Assembly (NCBI GenBank): GCA_947631075.1
Contig: CANRJU010000066.1
Span: 1 to 11,473, forward strand
Reading direction: 5' to 3'
Source of the DNA: an uncultured Lachnospiraceae bacterium
Lineage (GTDB): Bacteria; Bacillota; Clostridia; Lachnospirales; Lachnospiraceae
Length of the DNA: 11,473 bases
A program made the translations under genes and the position numbers. Of this stretch, positions 1 to 5,901 are shown one piece after another (position 1 is the first letter of the stretch; each line of letters begins with the position of its first letter). The notes under the pieces are model-generated. The model did no database searches. It was given only the letters and a program-made list of their open reading frames with translations, and was not told the DNA's origin.

Positions 1-71
1 TTCTTCTTTTTTTGATCGGTGATGGTGATGTGCAATTATTTTTTAATTTCGGGAGAACTTTTTTTGCGAAT

Positions 72-1277
72 CTACACATATTCAAGAATCTTTTGCAGAT
101 CCAGCACATTCGCTATATGCGCCTGAAGCAGTGATAACACATTGCTTTCCAACCGGTCCTTTGAAATGCGGTGGGGGCTGCAATCTTTTTTGGTATCGTG
201 CCTTGAGCATATATAATAGGAATACACCTTTCCGCCTGCCGGGACGTCCCTTTTTACCATCGGCGCCCCGCAGTCCCCGCATATCAACAGACCGGACAGC
301 GGATAAACGGAATCTTCATACGGAGAAGTTCTTGAATCCATTTTCAGAAGTCTTTGCACAAGCAGAAACTCCCTCCTGCTTATAACAGGTTCATGGCTGT
401 TCTCAATTCTTATCCACTCACTCTCTGGCTTCAATAACAGTTTTTTTACCTTATTATTCGGTGTTGAACGTCTGCCCTGGATCAGCACTCCCGTATAAAT
501 TTCATTTTCCAGTATGCGCCGCACCGATACAGGAGACCATGCCGCCTCCTCATGCGTCTTAAAATTCTCTGTCACCCGGATTCCCCGGCTGCGCTTGTAT
601 TCCAGCGGGCACAGAATTCCCCTTTCATTTAACCAGTCGGCAATCTTATTCTGACTGTATCCGTCCAGTTTCAACTGGAAAATCTTCTGTACAATCCCAG
701 CCGCATAAAGATCGGGAACAATCTTATGCGGATCACCTTTCTGCTTTTCGTACCCATATGGCACAAAAGCCCCGACATACTCGCCATTCTTTCTCTTTAC
801 AGCAAGATGGCTCCTTATTTTAATGCTGATGTCGCGGCAATACGCGTCATTCATAAGATTTTTGAACGGCAGGATGATGTCGTCCTGACTGCCGTCTGCC
901 GTATCCACATGATCGTTTATGGCGATAAAACGCACGCCAAGAGCCGGAAACAGCCTTTCAATATACATCCCGGAATCAATGTACTCACGTCCGAACCGGC
1001 TCAGGTCCTTGACAATCACGCAGTCGATCACGCCGCTTTTTATATCCTCAAGCATTCTCTGAAAATGCGGACGGTCAAAATTGGCGCCGGAATAGCCATC
1101 GTCAACATACTCCCGTGTCAGCACGATGTCGTCATTTTCACTTATAAAGTTCTCAATCAGGGATCTCTGGTTGGAAATGCTGTTACTCTCCGCCTTGCCG
1201 GAGAGCGCAATGTCTCCATCCTCTTTAGACAGCCGCTCATAAGCGCCTGCATGATAAATCTTTTTGAAATTATCCAT
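72..1277 (-). CDS. Large serine recombinase, TnpX-like, C-terminally short
   Basis: This site-specific recombinase would cut and rejoin DNA through a serine-DNA link to integrate or excise a mobile element. The N-terminal resolvase domain (about residues 8-160) has the YERLS motif with the likely nucleophile Ser17, and the conserved DLSRFGRE stretch at 91-98. A recombinase domain follows (about 170-310, with WSPVSVRRIL). A zinc ribbon has Cys333, Cys336, Cys357 and Cys366. The ATG has AAGGAG nine bases upstream. The protein ends EYV-stop at 401 residues, whereas TnpX/CisB-type relatives usually run to about 500-550 with a C-terminal coiled-coil region. That region is absent, and neither of the other two frames in bases 1-71 looks like it. 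Residues up to the stop are otherwise well conserved. The family call is firm; whether the enzyme is active is uncertain. Confidence 0.93.
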   Translation of the reverse strand: MDNFKKIYHAGAYERLSKEDGDIALSGKAESNSISNQRSLIENFISENDDIVLTREYVDDGYSGANFDRPHFQRMLEDIKSGVIDCVIVKDLSRFGREYIDSGMYIERLFPALGVRFIAINDHVDTADGSQDDIILPFKNLMNDAYCRDISIKIRSHLAVKRKNGEYVGAFVPYGYEKQKGDPHKIVPDLYAAGIVQKIFQLKLDGYSQNKIADWLNERGILCPLEYKRSRGIRVTENFKTHEEAAWSPVSVRRILENEIYTGVLIQGRRSTPNNKVKKLLLKPESEWIRIENSHEPVISRREFLLVQRLLKMDSRTSPYEDSVYPLSGLLICGDCGAPMVKRDVPAGGKVYSYYICSRHDTKKDCSPHRISKDRLESNVLSLLQAHIANVLDLQKILEYV

Positions 1278-1382
1278 AGTCTGTCGCTCCTTAAACTTAT
1301 TAAGCCGTACAGACCGGATAACAATAGAATTCTGCCAGCCACAGACATCTTCTGATCTCCGTGTCCTCTCTCATTCATTAGT

Positions 1383-1664
1383 TTACCACATATCTCCCAT
1401 CTTGTCACGGCTTTTTCCCGCACCGGACAGCAAATTTTCAAATGCCTCCTCAAAAGAACTGCCGGAATCCGAAAATGATATTTTCACGACCACATCGCCT
1501 ACCCTTACCATATAGGGATTGCCCACCTGGTTGAGATACTGCCTTCTTCTTTCTTCCAGAGATCCATTACTATCTATGCGCAGCCTGCTGATATCTGCCA
1601 GCTCCTCTGATTTCACATCCGGGAAAACCGTCGAACGCCTGTTTCCCTTATCTCCCGCCGTCAT
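1383..1664 (-). CDS. DUF6870/TnpW-like mobile-element protein
   Basis: This 93-residue protein has a central segment, roughly residues 25-80, of the type ADISRLRID...EERRRQYL...GNPYMVRVGDVVVKISF followed by an acidic helix. From memory this resembles the small DUF6870/TnpW-like proteins carried next to serine recombinases in Clostridia; no search was possible. Its molecular role is unknown. No signal peptide, membrane segment or cysteine cluster is visible. The start overlaps the stop of the upstream PemK gene as ATGA, with GGGAGG six bases before the ATG, so it is probably translationally coupled. The recombinase starts 105 bases after its stop, which places it between the PemK genes and the recombinase. 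An accessory or regulatory role in transposition is an inference from position only. Confidence 0.75.
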   Translation of the reverse strand: MTAGDKGNRRSTVFPDVKSEELADISRLRIDSNGSLEERRRQYLNQVGNPYMVRVGDVVVKISFSDSGSSFEEAFENLLSGAGKSRDKMGDMW

Positions 1665-2134
1665 ATGTCGCCTCCCGGTTGTCCTTTCAGTGAAATATCC
1701 AGCTGGTGCAAGATTGTCTTTTCAATCTTTGCAATCAGCCCTGCATCCATAACCTTTGCTATCTTTCTTTTGACCTGCTTTCTGTCAACGGTTGCTATCT
1801 GTTCCACAAGACACACCCCCGAAGCATAAAATTCATCGCAATCCATGCAGTCCACAAACACATGGTAAGGCTTGTCTACTGCTTTCAGTCTTTTTGTCAT
1901 CGGCAGAACCTGCATGACCGGAGAGTGACGGTTGTATTCCGTATTGCTGATCACAATCGCCGGGCGGAAATCTCCTACTGTGCTGCGCTCATAATCCTTC
2001 CCAAAATCCGCAAGGACAATATCCATCCTCTCATAATATGGTTTATCCATGGAATGCTCCATACGGATGGCGCTGACATGTCCCTTCCCGGATCCAGTCT
2101 CCGCCTCCCTTTTATCCTCATTGCCATAAAACAT
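1661..2134 (-). CDS. PemK/MazF-family endoribonuclease toxin, canonical motifs
   Basis: Members of this family are usually sequence-specific mRNA interferases paired with an antitoxin. The core from about residue 29 shows the MazF pattern: MDIVLADF strand (37-44), GDFRP with Arg58-Pro59, AIVISN, VLPMT with Thr80, and EQIATVDRKQV (111-121). Arg58 and Thr80 match the two positions needed for catalysis in MazF. Two starts are possible. The ATG at 2134 has a strong GGGGAGG site eight bases upstream and gives 157 residues. The ATG at 2050 (MDKPYY) also has GGAG and gives 129 residues, closer to the usual MazF length. The 28-residue extension shows no recognisable motif. The gene starts 25 bases after the 65-residue unknown gene and overlaps the next gene by four bases. 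No standard MazE-like antitoxin is adjacent, so activity as a toxin is unproven. Confidence 0.88.
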   Translation of the reverse strand: MFYGNEDKREAETGSGKGHVSAIRMEHSMDKPYYERMDIVLADFGKDYERSTVGDFRPAIVISNTEYNRHSPVMQVLPMTKRLKAVDKPYHVFVDCMDCDEFYASGVCLVEQIATVDRKQVKRKIAKVMDAGLIAKIEKTILHQLDISLKGQPGGDI

Positions 2135-2159
2135 CCTTTATTCCTCCCCGCCTTTCTTC

Positions 2160-2357
2160 TTATTTATAATATCCGTCCACCATCTGCCGGATTGCCTCCA
2201 GCGCTTCTGTCTCTGTGGGATACTCCCCCAGCACGCGGTTATTCTTGTCATACACAGTAACGCCGTTTTCATGTATGACATAGTCAATATTTTGATAAGT
2301 CAGCCTATGGTCAAAAAAATCATCATAGCATTCTTCCGAAACTTTCCGGTCACTCAT
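2160..2357 (-). CDS. Unknown 65-residue protein between two PemK-like genes
   Basis: I do not recognise this protein. It is acidic and probably cytoplasmic, with no signal peptide, membrane helix or metal motif. The middle and end read as short beta strands and a final helix (IDYVIHENGVTVYDKNNRVLGEY, written here as two runs: IDYVIHENG and VTVYDKNNRVLGEY, then TEALEAIRQM). The reading frame could begin at a GTG at 2366. The ATG at 2357 fits better, because GGTAGG lies eight bases upstream and would overlap the GTG start. This ATG overlaps the stop of the upstream PemK-like gene within ATGAGTGA, implying translational coupling. Its place between two MazF-fold genes makes it a candidate partner or antitoxin, but that is inferred from position alone. 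No DNA-binding fold of the MazE type is evident. Confidence 0.7.
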   Translation of the reverse strand: MSDRKVSEECYDDFFDHRLTYQNIDYVIHENGVTVYDKNNRVLGEYPTETEALEAIRQMVDGYYK

Positions 2358-2766
2358 TCCGATCACCTACCTGTCCCCATATAGACGCCAGCAGCTCCTT
2401 ATGAACGGCTTCATTTTTCACCCGCCCAATCCTCCTGACAATCTGATACCTGCTGATCTTCTGCATGTTCATAACCTGCGCATATTCCAAGCGGCGAAGT
2501 CCCCGGCAATCCATCGGTCCAATCTCTACATCTTTAGCAGCTGTATCCTTTGACGGGCTGCGGAAAAGCGGAATGACCATCAGCACATGGTCTGTTTTCA
2601 TCCTGTCATCGCTGCTCATTATATATGCCGGATGGTCTCCAGAAAGGCTCCTGCTTCCTTTCCGGTTCCCGCCAAAATGCACCAGCAAGACATCCCCCTG
2701 GCATATGCCAGTCCTCCAACCCCGTCCATGTTTATCTGCAGTTCTCGCTTTTCTATCTTTACTCAT
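2350..2766 (-). CDS. Degenerate PemK/MazF-like protein
   Basis: The 138-residue protein follows the MazF fold order: GDVLLVHF (24-31), a loop, a strand AYIMSS (47-52), MVIPLF (63-68), and a late AQVMNMQKISRYQIVRRIGRV segment (split here as AQVMNMQKI and SRYQIVRRIGRV, 96-116). The two family positions that matter for RNA cleavage are not standard. The RP pair is His45-Pro46, and the Thr that normally follows the Pro-X of the next strand is Phe68. The neighbouring gene at 1661-2134 keeps both. This copy may therefore have lost ribonuclease activity or changed specificity. The ATG has GGAAGGAG about eleven bases upstream, slightly far but the only good site. It begins 160 bases after the XRE gene and heads a tightly packed block. 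The fold assignment is likely; loss of activity is an inference. Confidence 0.8.
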   Translation of the reverse strand: MSKDRKARTADKHGRGWRTGICQGDVLLVHFGGNRKGSRSLSGDHPAYIMSSDDRMKTDHVLMVIPLFRSPSKDTAAKDVEIGPMDCRGLRRLEYAQVMNMQKISRYQIVRRIGRVKNEAVHKELLASIWGQVGDRNE

Positions 2767-2876
2767 TTTCTAAAGCACTCCTTCCATACTCTGTCCTGTG
2801 CCGAATACCTGCTTTGTTCGACACTTTTATCATAAATCATAGAGCGCTCCATTCATCGCCCTAGAAAGATACTCTT

Positions 2877-2891
2877 TAGGCATTTTGCCTA
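2877..2891. repeat. Small palindrome TAGGCA-TTT-TGCCTA
   Basis: A perfect six-base inverted repeat with a three-base centre lies between the XRE gene and the degenerate PemK-like gene. No T-tract follows on either strand, so it is a weak terminator candidate. It could instead be an operator for the XRE protein or another regulator of the downstream block. No clear -35/-10 pair was identified in 2767-2926. Confidence 0.4.
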
Positions 2892-2926
2892 CTTTGTAAG
2901 ACGACTGTCGCAGTATGGCGGCTGTC

Positions 2927-3280
2927 TCATCCGAAAAATGCCCTTAAAATATCCACTGCCTTCCGAATCTCCCTGATTCCCCTGCCCTGGCACATCTCCA
3001 TCATCTCCCGCATCTCGTTAGACACAGCTTCACCAAAGTACAGATAATCAAGGGAAACGCCCAGAATCTGTGAAATTTCAAACAAATACTCGGTCTTGCA
3101 CGGCGTCTGGCCGTTTTCAATCCGATACATCTGATTCTTCCCGATAGCCAGAAATTCCGCCAGTTCGATCTGCTTCATTCCTGCTTCCTCACGGGCCTCC
3201 CGAATCCGCGCCCCCATTGCCTGGCATTCTTCCTCTGTGAACTGTCTTACATCCTTTTTTGCTACAGCTTCTTTTTTCAT
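2927..3280 (-). CDS. XRE-family transcriptional regulator
   Basis: This 117-residue protein has one helix-turn-helix domain at about residues 22-80. The typical XRE pattern IREAREEAGMKQIELAEFL, IGKNQMYRIENGQ and LFEISQILGVSLDYLYFG is visible. A short helical tail follows (EMREMMEM...IRKAVDILRAFFG). The frame is open back to 3424, but the ATG at 3280 is the best start: GAAAGGA lies seven bases upstream and the domain spacing is normal. The added upstream residues would come from a strongly structured, otherwise noncoding stretch. The gene lies 228 bases after the small cysteine protein and 160 bases before the PemK-like block. It likely controls its own operon or the neighbouring maintenance genes, but its operator is not known. 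Confidence 0.88.
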   Translation of the reverse strand: MKKEAVAKKDVRQFTEEECQAMGARIREAREEAGMKQIELAEFLAIGKNQMYRIENGQTPCKTEYLFEISQILGVSLDYLYFGEAVSNEMREMMEMCQGRGIREIRKAVDILRAFFG

Positions 3281-3296
3281 AATTTTGTCCTTTCCG

Positions 3297-3309
3297 GGCT
3301 GGAACAGCC
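3297..3309 (-). other. Small hairpin beside the XRE ribosome site
   Basis: GGCTG and CAGCC form a five-base perfect stem with a three-base loop. On the minus strand it sits immediately before the GAAAGGA ribosome site of the XRE gene at 3280. It may affect translation initiation or serve as a small operator; both are inferred from position. Confidence 0.35.
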
Positions 3310-3331
3310 AGAAAAAGACACTTACAGACAT

Positions 3332-3404
3332 AAAAAAAGCACCATCCACACCGGGAAACGCCAGTATCTCTATACTGTGCTGTTCCCCTGTGTCTCTGGT
3401 GCTT
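3332..3404 (-). terminator. Long hairpin with T-tract, terminator or leader attenuator
   Basis: Outer arms AAGCACCA (3337-3344) and TGGTGCTT (3397-3404) are perfect complements. Inside them CACA pairs with TGTG, GGGAAAC pairs with GTTCCC apart from one bulge, and CAGTAT pairs with ATACTG around a four-base loop (3368-3371). On the minus strand the stem is followed at once by seven T residues, which is intrinsic-terminator architecture. It lies 105 bases after the stop of the small cysteine protein and 51 bases before the XRE start. It may end the first transcript or attenuate reading into the XRE/PemK genes. The stem is unusually long for a simple terminator. Confidence 0.72.
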
Positions 3405-3466
3405 GATATCTGTCCTAAATGCAAATACCGCCCTTACAGGTGGCGCCCTCATTTAATTTTACTGGT

Positions 3467-3494
3467 GAGGCTTTTCCATGCTCGATAAAGCCTC
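3467..3494. repeat. Inverted repeat in the XRE leader
   Basis: GAGGCTTT (3467-3474) and AAAGCCTC (3487-3494) are perfect complements with a 12-base loop. The repeat starts just after the stop of the small cysteine protein on the minus strand. No T-tract follows, so it is more likely part of a structured leader or a protein-binding site than a terminator. Confidence 0.45.
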
Positions 3495-3508
3495 GTGTCT
3501 CAAGTTAC

Positions 3509-3802
3509 TTACAGCCGGACGATATTGTCCACTGCCTGTTTACGGAGCATTCCTTCCGTATATTTCATAAGAGTCAGAACCCTTTTGCACCGGCACGGCG
3601 GCAAAGTGATCCGCTCCAGAATGCGCTTATCGTCATCGTATGCCAGATCATAGCCTAGAAGGAACTGGTTGCAACGCCTGCAGCGTATCGTGATGTCGGC
3701 TCTGTGTTCCCCGCTTTTCCCAATCTGATAGGCTTTTTTCCGTCCACTTGTTGTCAACGTTTCATCCTCAGTGTCTCTCTTTCTAATCATCGTATCATTC
3801 AA
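3509..3802 (-). CDS. Small four-cysteine protein, zinc-ribbon-like, TTG start
   Basis: I do not recognise a named family with certainty. The 97-residue protein has a basic, polar N-terminus and then ITIRCRRCNQFLL with Cys41 and Cys44, followed about 25 residues later by PPCRC with Cys70 and Cys72. This suggests a zinc-binding knuckle. The first half recalls the IRCxxCN start of Mu Com-like zinc proteins, but the second pair is CxC, so the match is partial. TTG at 3802 is preferred because AGAGGTGA lies about six bases upstream; the first ATG, at 3790, is too far from that site. It is the first gene after a strong minus-strand promoter opposite the S24 repressor. That is the position of an early, repressor-controlled gene, so a role in nucleic-acid binding or antirepression is a guess. 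Confidence 0.65.
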   Translation of the reverse strand: MNDTMIRKRDTEDETLTTSGRKKAYQIGKSGEHRADITIRCRRCNQFLLGYDLAYDDDKRILERITLPPCRCKRVLTLMKYTEGMLRKQAVDNIVRL

Positions 3803-3862
3803 TTACTTCACCTCTGCAATAAAAATCGGCATCCCTGTTCTCCGCACACCGCTCGGAAAACG

Positions 3863-3876
3863 CGAATGTATGTTCG
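3863..3876. promoter_or_regulatory. LexA-type operator candidate (SOS-box-like)
   Basis: CGAATGTATGTTCG is one base away from the perfect palindrome CGAAC-N4-GTTCG typical of Bacillus-type LexA sites. It lies about ten bases downstream of the minus-strand -10 box, over the expected transcription start, so bound repressor would block the small cysteine gene and the genes after it. It could be read by host LexA or by the divergent S24 repressor; the sequence alone cannot separate the two. Confidence 0.6.
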
Positions 3877-3887
3877 GCTGTATGGCT

Positions 3888-3916
3888 ATTATAAATCACT
3901 TTTATGAATATTTCAA
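3888..3916 (-). promoter_or_regulatory. Minus-strand promoter for the recombinase/PemK gene block
   Basis: On the minus strand, TTGAAA (3916-3911) and a perfect TATAAT (3893-3888) are separated by 17 bases. Transcription would start near 3880, giving a leader of about 80 bases to the TTG at 3802. It faces the plus-strand promoter at 3970-3998, and the LexA-like site lies over its start point. Confidence 0.82.
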
Positions 3917-3969
3917 GTGTGTTTTTCGTTATTTTTTATCTATTTTGAATATTTTGTATCAAAAAAGCC

Positions 3970-3998
3970 TTGCTTTTCCTTATTTTCCATAGTATAAT
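3970..3998 (+). promoter_or_regulatory. Plus-strand promoter for the S24 repressor
   Basis: TTGCTT (3970-3975) and a perfect TATAAT (3993-3998) are 17 bases apart. Only three of six bases match the -35 consensus. Transcription near 4005 gives a leader of about 40 bases, and GAGGTGAGG ends six bases before the ATG at 4046. TGAATATTT occurs twice in the AT-rich stretch between the two divergent promoters and may be a second binding motif. Confidence 0.8.
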
Positions 3999-4045
3999 AT
4001 GGCACAGAAATGTTTAGAAATGACATTAAAGAGGTGAGGTAATCC

Positions 4046-4753
4046 ATGAAGAATCTGGGCGAATATATACAGAAATTGCGGACAGACTGCCATATGTCAC
4101 AAGTTGAGGCAGCCTGTGCTTTTCGTGACAGAGGCTACAATGTAACCAATCAGATGATATACAACTGGGAATCCGGTCGGATCCGAATCTCCGGCGAACT
4201 GCTTTTGATACTGTGTGATATTCTGGAAATTTCAGACATACGGGCAGCTTTCGACAGGAACACGGTTCCTTCACTGCTCTACGATCTTAATGAAGCCGGT
4301 CAGAAAATGGTCTCCGACTATGCAGACATACTCCGGGCCAGCGGCCTATACAAAAAAGAACCGGCTGAAATCCTGTCATTCCCTGCAAAACGGACAATGA
4401 AGTTATTTCATCTTCCGGTTTCTGCCGGCAACGGAGTCTATCTGGACAGCGACGCCTATGACGAAATTGATGTCGGCAGTGAAGTCCCGGAGACGGCAGA
4501 CTTTGGCGTCACCATATCCGGCGACAGCATGGAGCCGCAGTATATCAATGGGCAGACTGTCTGGGTCCGCGCCCAGAAAGAGCTTGAGGACGGTGAGATC
4601 GGCATCTTCTTTCATAACGGAGAAGGCTTTATCAAGAAACTGGAACACCAGAACGGAAAGACGCTTCTGATCTCCCTGAACCATAAAAAATACCAGCCCA
4701 GAGAGATCAAAGAAAATGATGAGTTCTTTGTATTCGGGAAAGTGGTAGGGTAA
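4046..4753 (+). CDS. XRE-S24 LexA/CI-like repressor with peptidase domain
   Basis: The 235-residue protein joins an N-terminal helix-turn-helix (about 5-65; YNVTNQMIYNWESGRIRIS) to a C-terminal S24 peptidase domain (about 118-235). The catalytic Ser is Ser161 in SGDSMEP and the general-base Lys is Lys197 in GFIKKLE. Ala127-Gly128 in PVSAGNG matches the usual self-cleavage bond. Proteins of this type hold mobile-element genes off until RecA filaments trigger cleavage. It is transcribed away from the recombinase block from a promoter back to back with that block's own, as in phage immunity regions. The start is fixed by GAGGTGAGG six bases upstream. The protein looks complete. RecA dependence and target operators are inferred from the family. 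Confidence 0.93.
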   Translation: MKNLGEYIQKLRTDCHMSQVEAACAFRDRGYNVTNQMIYNWESGRIRISGELLLILCDILEISDIRAAFDRNTVPSLLYDLNEAGQKMVSDYADILRASGLYKKEPAEILSFPAKRTMKLFHLPVSAGNGVYLDSDAYDEIDVGSEVPETADFGVTISGDSMEPQYINGQTVWVRAQKELEDGEIGIFFHNGEGFIKKLEHQNGKTLLISLNHKKYQPREIKENDEFFVFGKVVG

Positions 4754-4773
4754 CACTCCCTAGCCACTTCCCC
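4736..4773. terminator. Hairpin between convergent genes, terminator candidate
   Basis: GGGAAAGTGGTAGGG (4736-4750) pairs with CCCTAGCCACTTCCCC (4758-4773) with few mismatches and a seven-base loop. It covers the last codons of the S24 repressor and most of the gap to the convergent secreted-protein gene. No T-tract follows on either strand, so intrinsic termination is doubtful; it may act with other factors or protect the 3' ends. Confidence 0.45.
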
Positions 4774-4803
4774 TCCATTATCTCTCTGTCTGGTCTGCAT
4801 TAA

Positions 4804-5901
4804 TCAGTCTTCCCAGATGTACTTCGGATCAATGCCATTTTTCTCGTTTCTCCGGTCAAAGAGTTCCCTTGACATCTCCACAATCTGATAATATCTCGGC
4901 TTTTCACCCCGATAACCGGTAGTCACCAGATACACCTTGCCATCTGCCCGCACAACGGTATCGCCATGGGCGTCAAAATCCGGACAGGCAGCTGCGTGAA
5001 GTCCCAGATAACGGCACAGATACATCACGGCGAATCTGCTCGCCATACAATCCCCGCTCCCTGTGACAATGTATTCGCACCAGTCATCTTGATACAGCCT
5101 GTAGTCATATTCCGCGCTCAGATACCATGCCGCCTTATCCATCTTCTCATATTCCGTCATATTATCGGTAATATATGTTTCCTTAAAGTCCGCAAATACT
5201 TTCTGTATATACAATGCAATATCATCATAGCCCCTTACGGTTGCCGTCAGCTCTGTCCCATCGGACAGCCGGGCCTTTACCGTACACTGTGAGTATGCTT
5301 CGCCAAAATCATTACCTAATACCATCCGAACCGCGCCATCATCTGTAATCTGGTATCTTTTCTTCACCTGCGGATCTCCCTCTATAACCCAGTCTTTCAC
5401 AGAGGCCTCCGTTCCGGTAACGCAGAACTGAAACGAATCATAATGCGTCGGATCCTTCCCGATATACGGAACCGCATAATCTTCGATATAATGCAGCTCT
5501 ACTGCTGTGGCATTCAATGCGGGCGTATCCCCACCTTCTACTCCTTCTCTCTTTTGCTCTTTTACAATGATTCTGCATTTATAGGTTCTGCCCTTAAACC
5601 TTGCCCTGACTATCGTTCTTCCGGCTTTCTTCGCTTTTAACACAGCTCTGTTCCCGATTTTCCTGCGGACGGACACTATCTGCTTATTTCCAGAAGTCCA
5701 CTTTAGTTTTCCCGCCCTTGCCTTCTTAGGCGCTCCCTTCAAGGATAATGTGCATGACTGTCCTGTCCTCATCGTCTTTCGGGCTGCTGATAACCTGCAC
5801 TTTGTTCTGGCCTCCGCTGGCAGTCCCGGCGCCACAAGAACCGCTGCCGCCGCCAAAATGACCAGCCGATACACAATTTCCCATACATCTATTTTTTTCA
5901 T
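4804..5901 (-). CDS. Secreted protein with Big2-like and transglutaminase-like domains
   Basis: This is an exported 365-residue protein. Residues 1-31 form a signal peptide: MKK start, hydrophobic ILAAAAVLVAPG, and a likely cut after AEA at 31. A Lys/Arg-rich Big2-like segment follows at about 34-114 (KLKWTSGNKQIVSV...AVLKAKKAGRTIVRA). A transglutaminase-like domain spans about 240-320. It contains GSGDCMASR with Cys285 and AHGD with His312, the usual Cys-His pair. The third residue, normally Asp after the next strand, is not clear because VYLVTTG occupies that place. No LPXTG or other wall anchor is seen. The frame is open to 5955, but ATG at 5901 directly precedes the signal peptide. It overlaps a TAA as TAATG, with an AAAGGCGG-type site. 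Catalysis as a protease, cross-linker or sugar-binding fold is not settled. Confidence 0.82.
   Translation of the reverse strand: MKKIDVWEIVYRLVILAAAAVLVAPGLPAEARTKCRLSAARKTMRTGQSCTLSLKGAPKKARAGKLKWTSGNKQIVSVRRKIGNRAVLKAKKAGRTIVRARFKGRTYKCRIIVKEQKREGVEGGDTPALNATAVELHYIEDYAVPYIGKDPTHYDSFQFCVTGTEASVKDWVIEGDPQVKKRYQITDDGAVRMVLGNDFGEAYSQCTVKARLSDGTELTATVRGYDDIALYIQKVFADFKETYITDNMTEYEKMDKAAWYLSAEYDYRLYQDDWCEYIVTGSGDCMASRFAVMYLCRYLGLHAAACPDFDAHGDTVVRADGKVYLVTTGYRGEKPRYYQIVEMSRELFDRRNEKNGIDPKYIWED

Noticed and set aside
726..1355. Plus-strand open frame of 209 codons opposite the recombinase
   Set aside because: It is antisense to a well-conserved recombinase, has no ribosome site, and its translation shows no domain pattern.
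1706..2260. Plus-strand open frame of 184 codons opposite the PemK gene
   Set aside because: It mirrors the codon bias of the true gene on the other strand and shows no recognisable motif.
2358..2366. GTG start for the 65-residue protein
   Set aside because: It would overlap the GGTAGG ribosome site that suits the ATG at 2357.
2767..2926. Separate promoter for the PemK-like block
   Set aside because: TATGAT-like boxes occur near 2830-2845, but none has a matching -35 at the right distance.
3281..3424. N-terminal extension of the XRE protein up to 3424
   Set aside because: The extension comes from the stem-loop region, has no good ribosome site, and would add 48 residues that do not look like this family. 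The ATG at 3280 has a proper ribosome site.
1..4803. Direct repeats that would mark attachment sites of the element
   Set aside because: Comparing bases 1-71 with the gaps after 4753 and around 6306 gave only a seven-base match (GGAGAAC), which is expected by chance.
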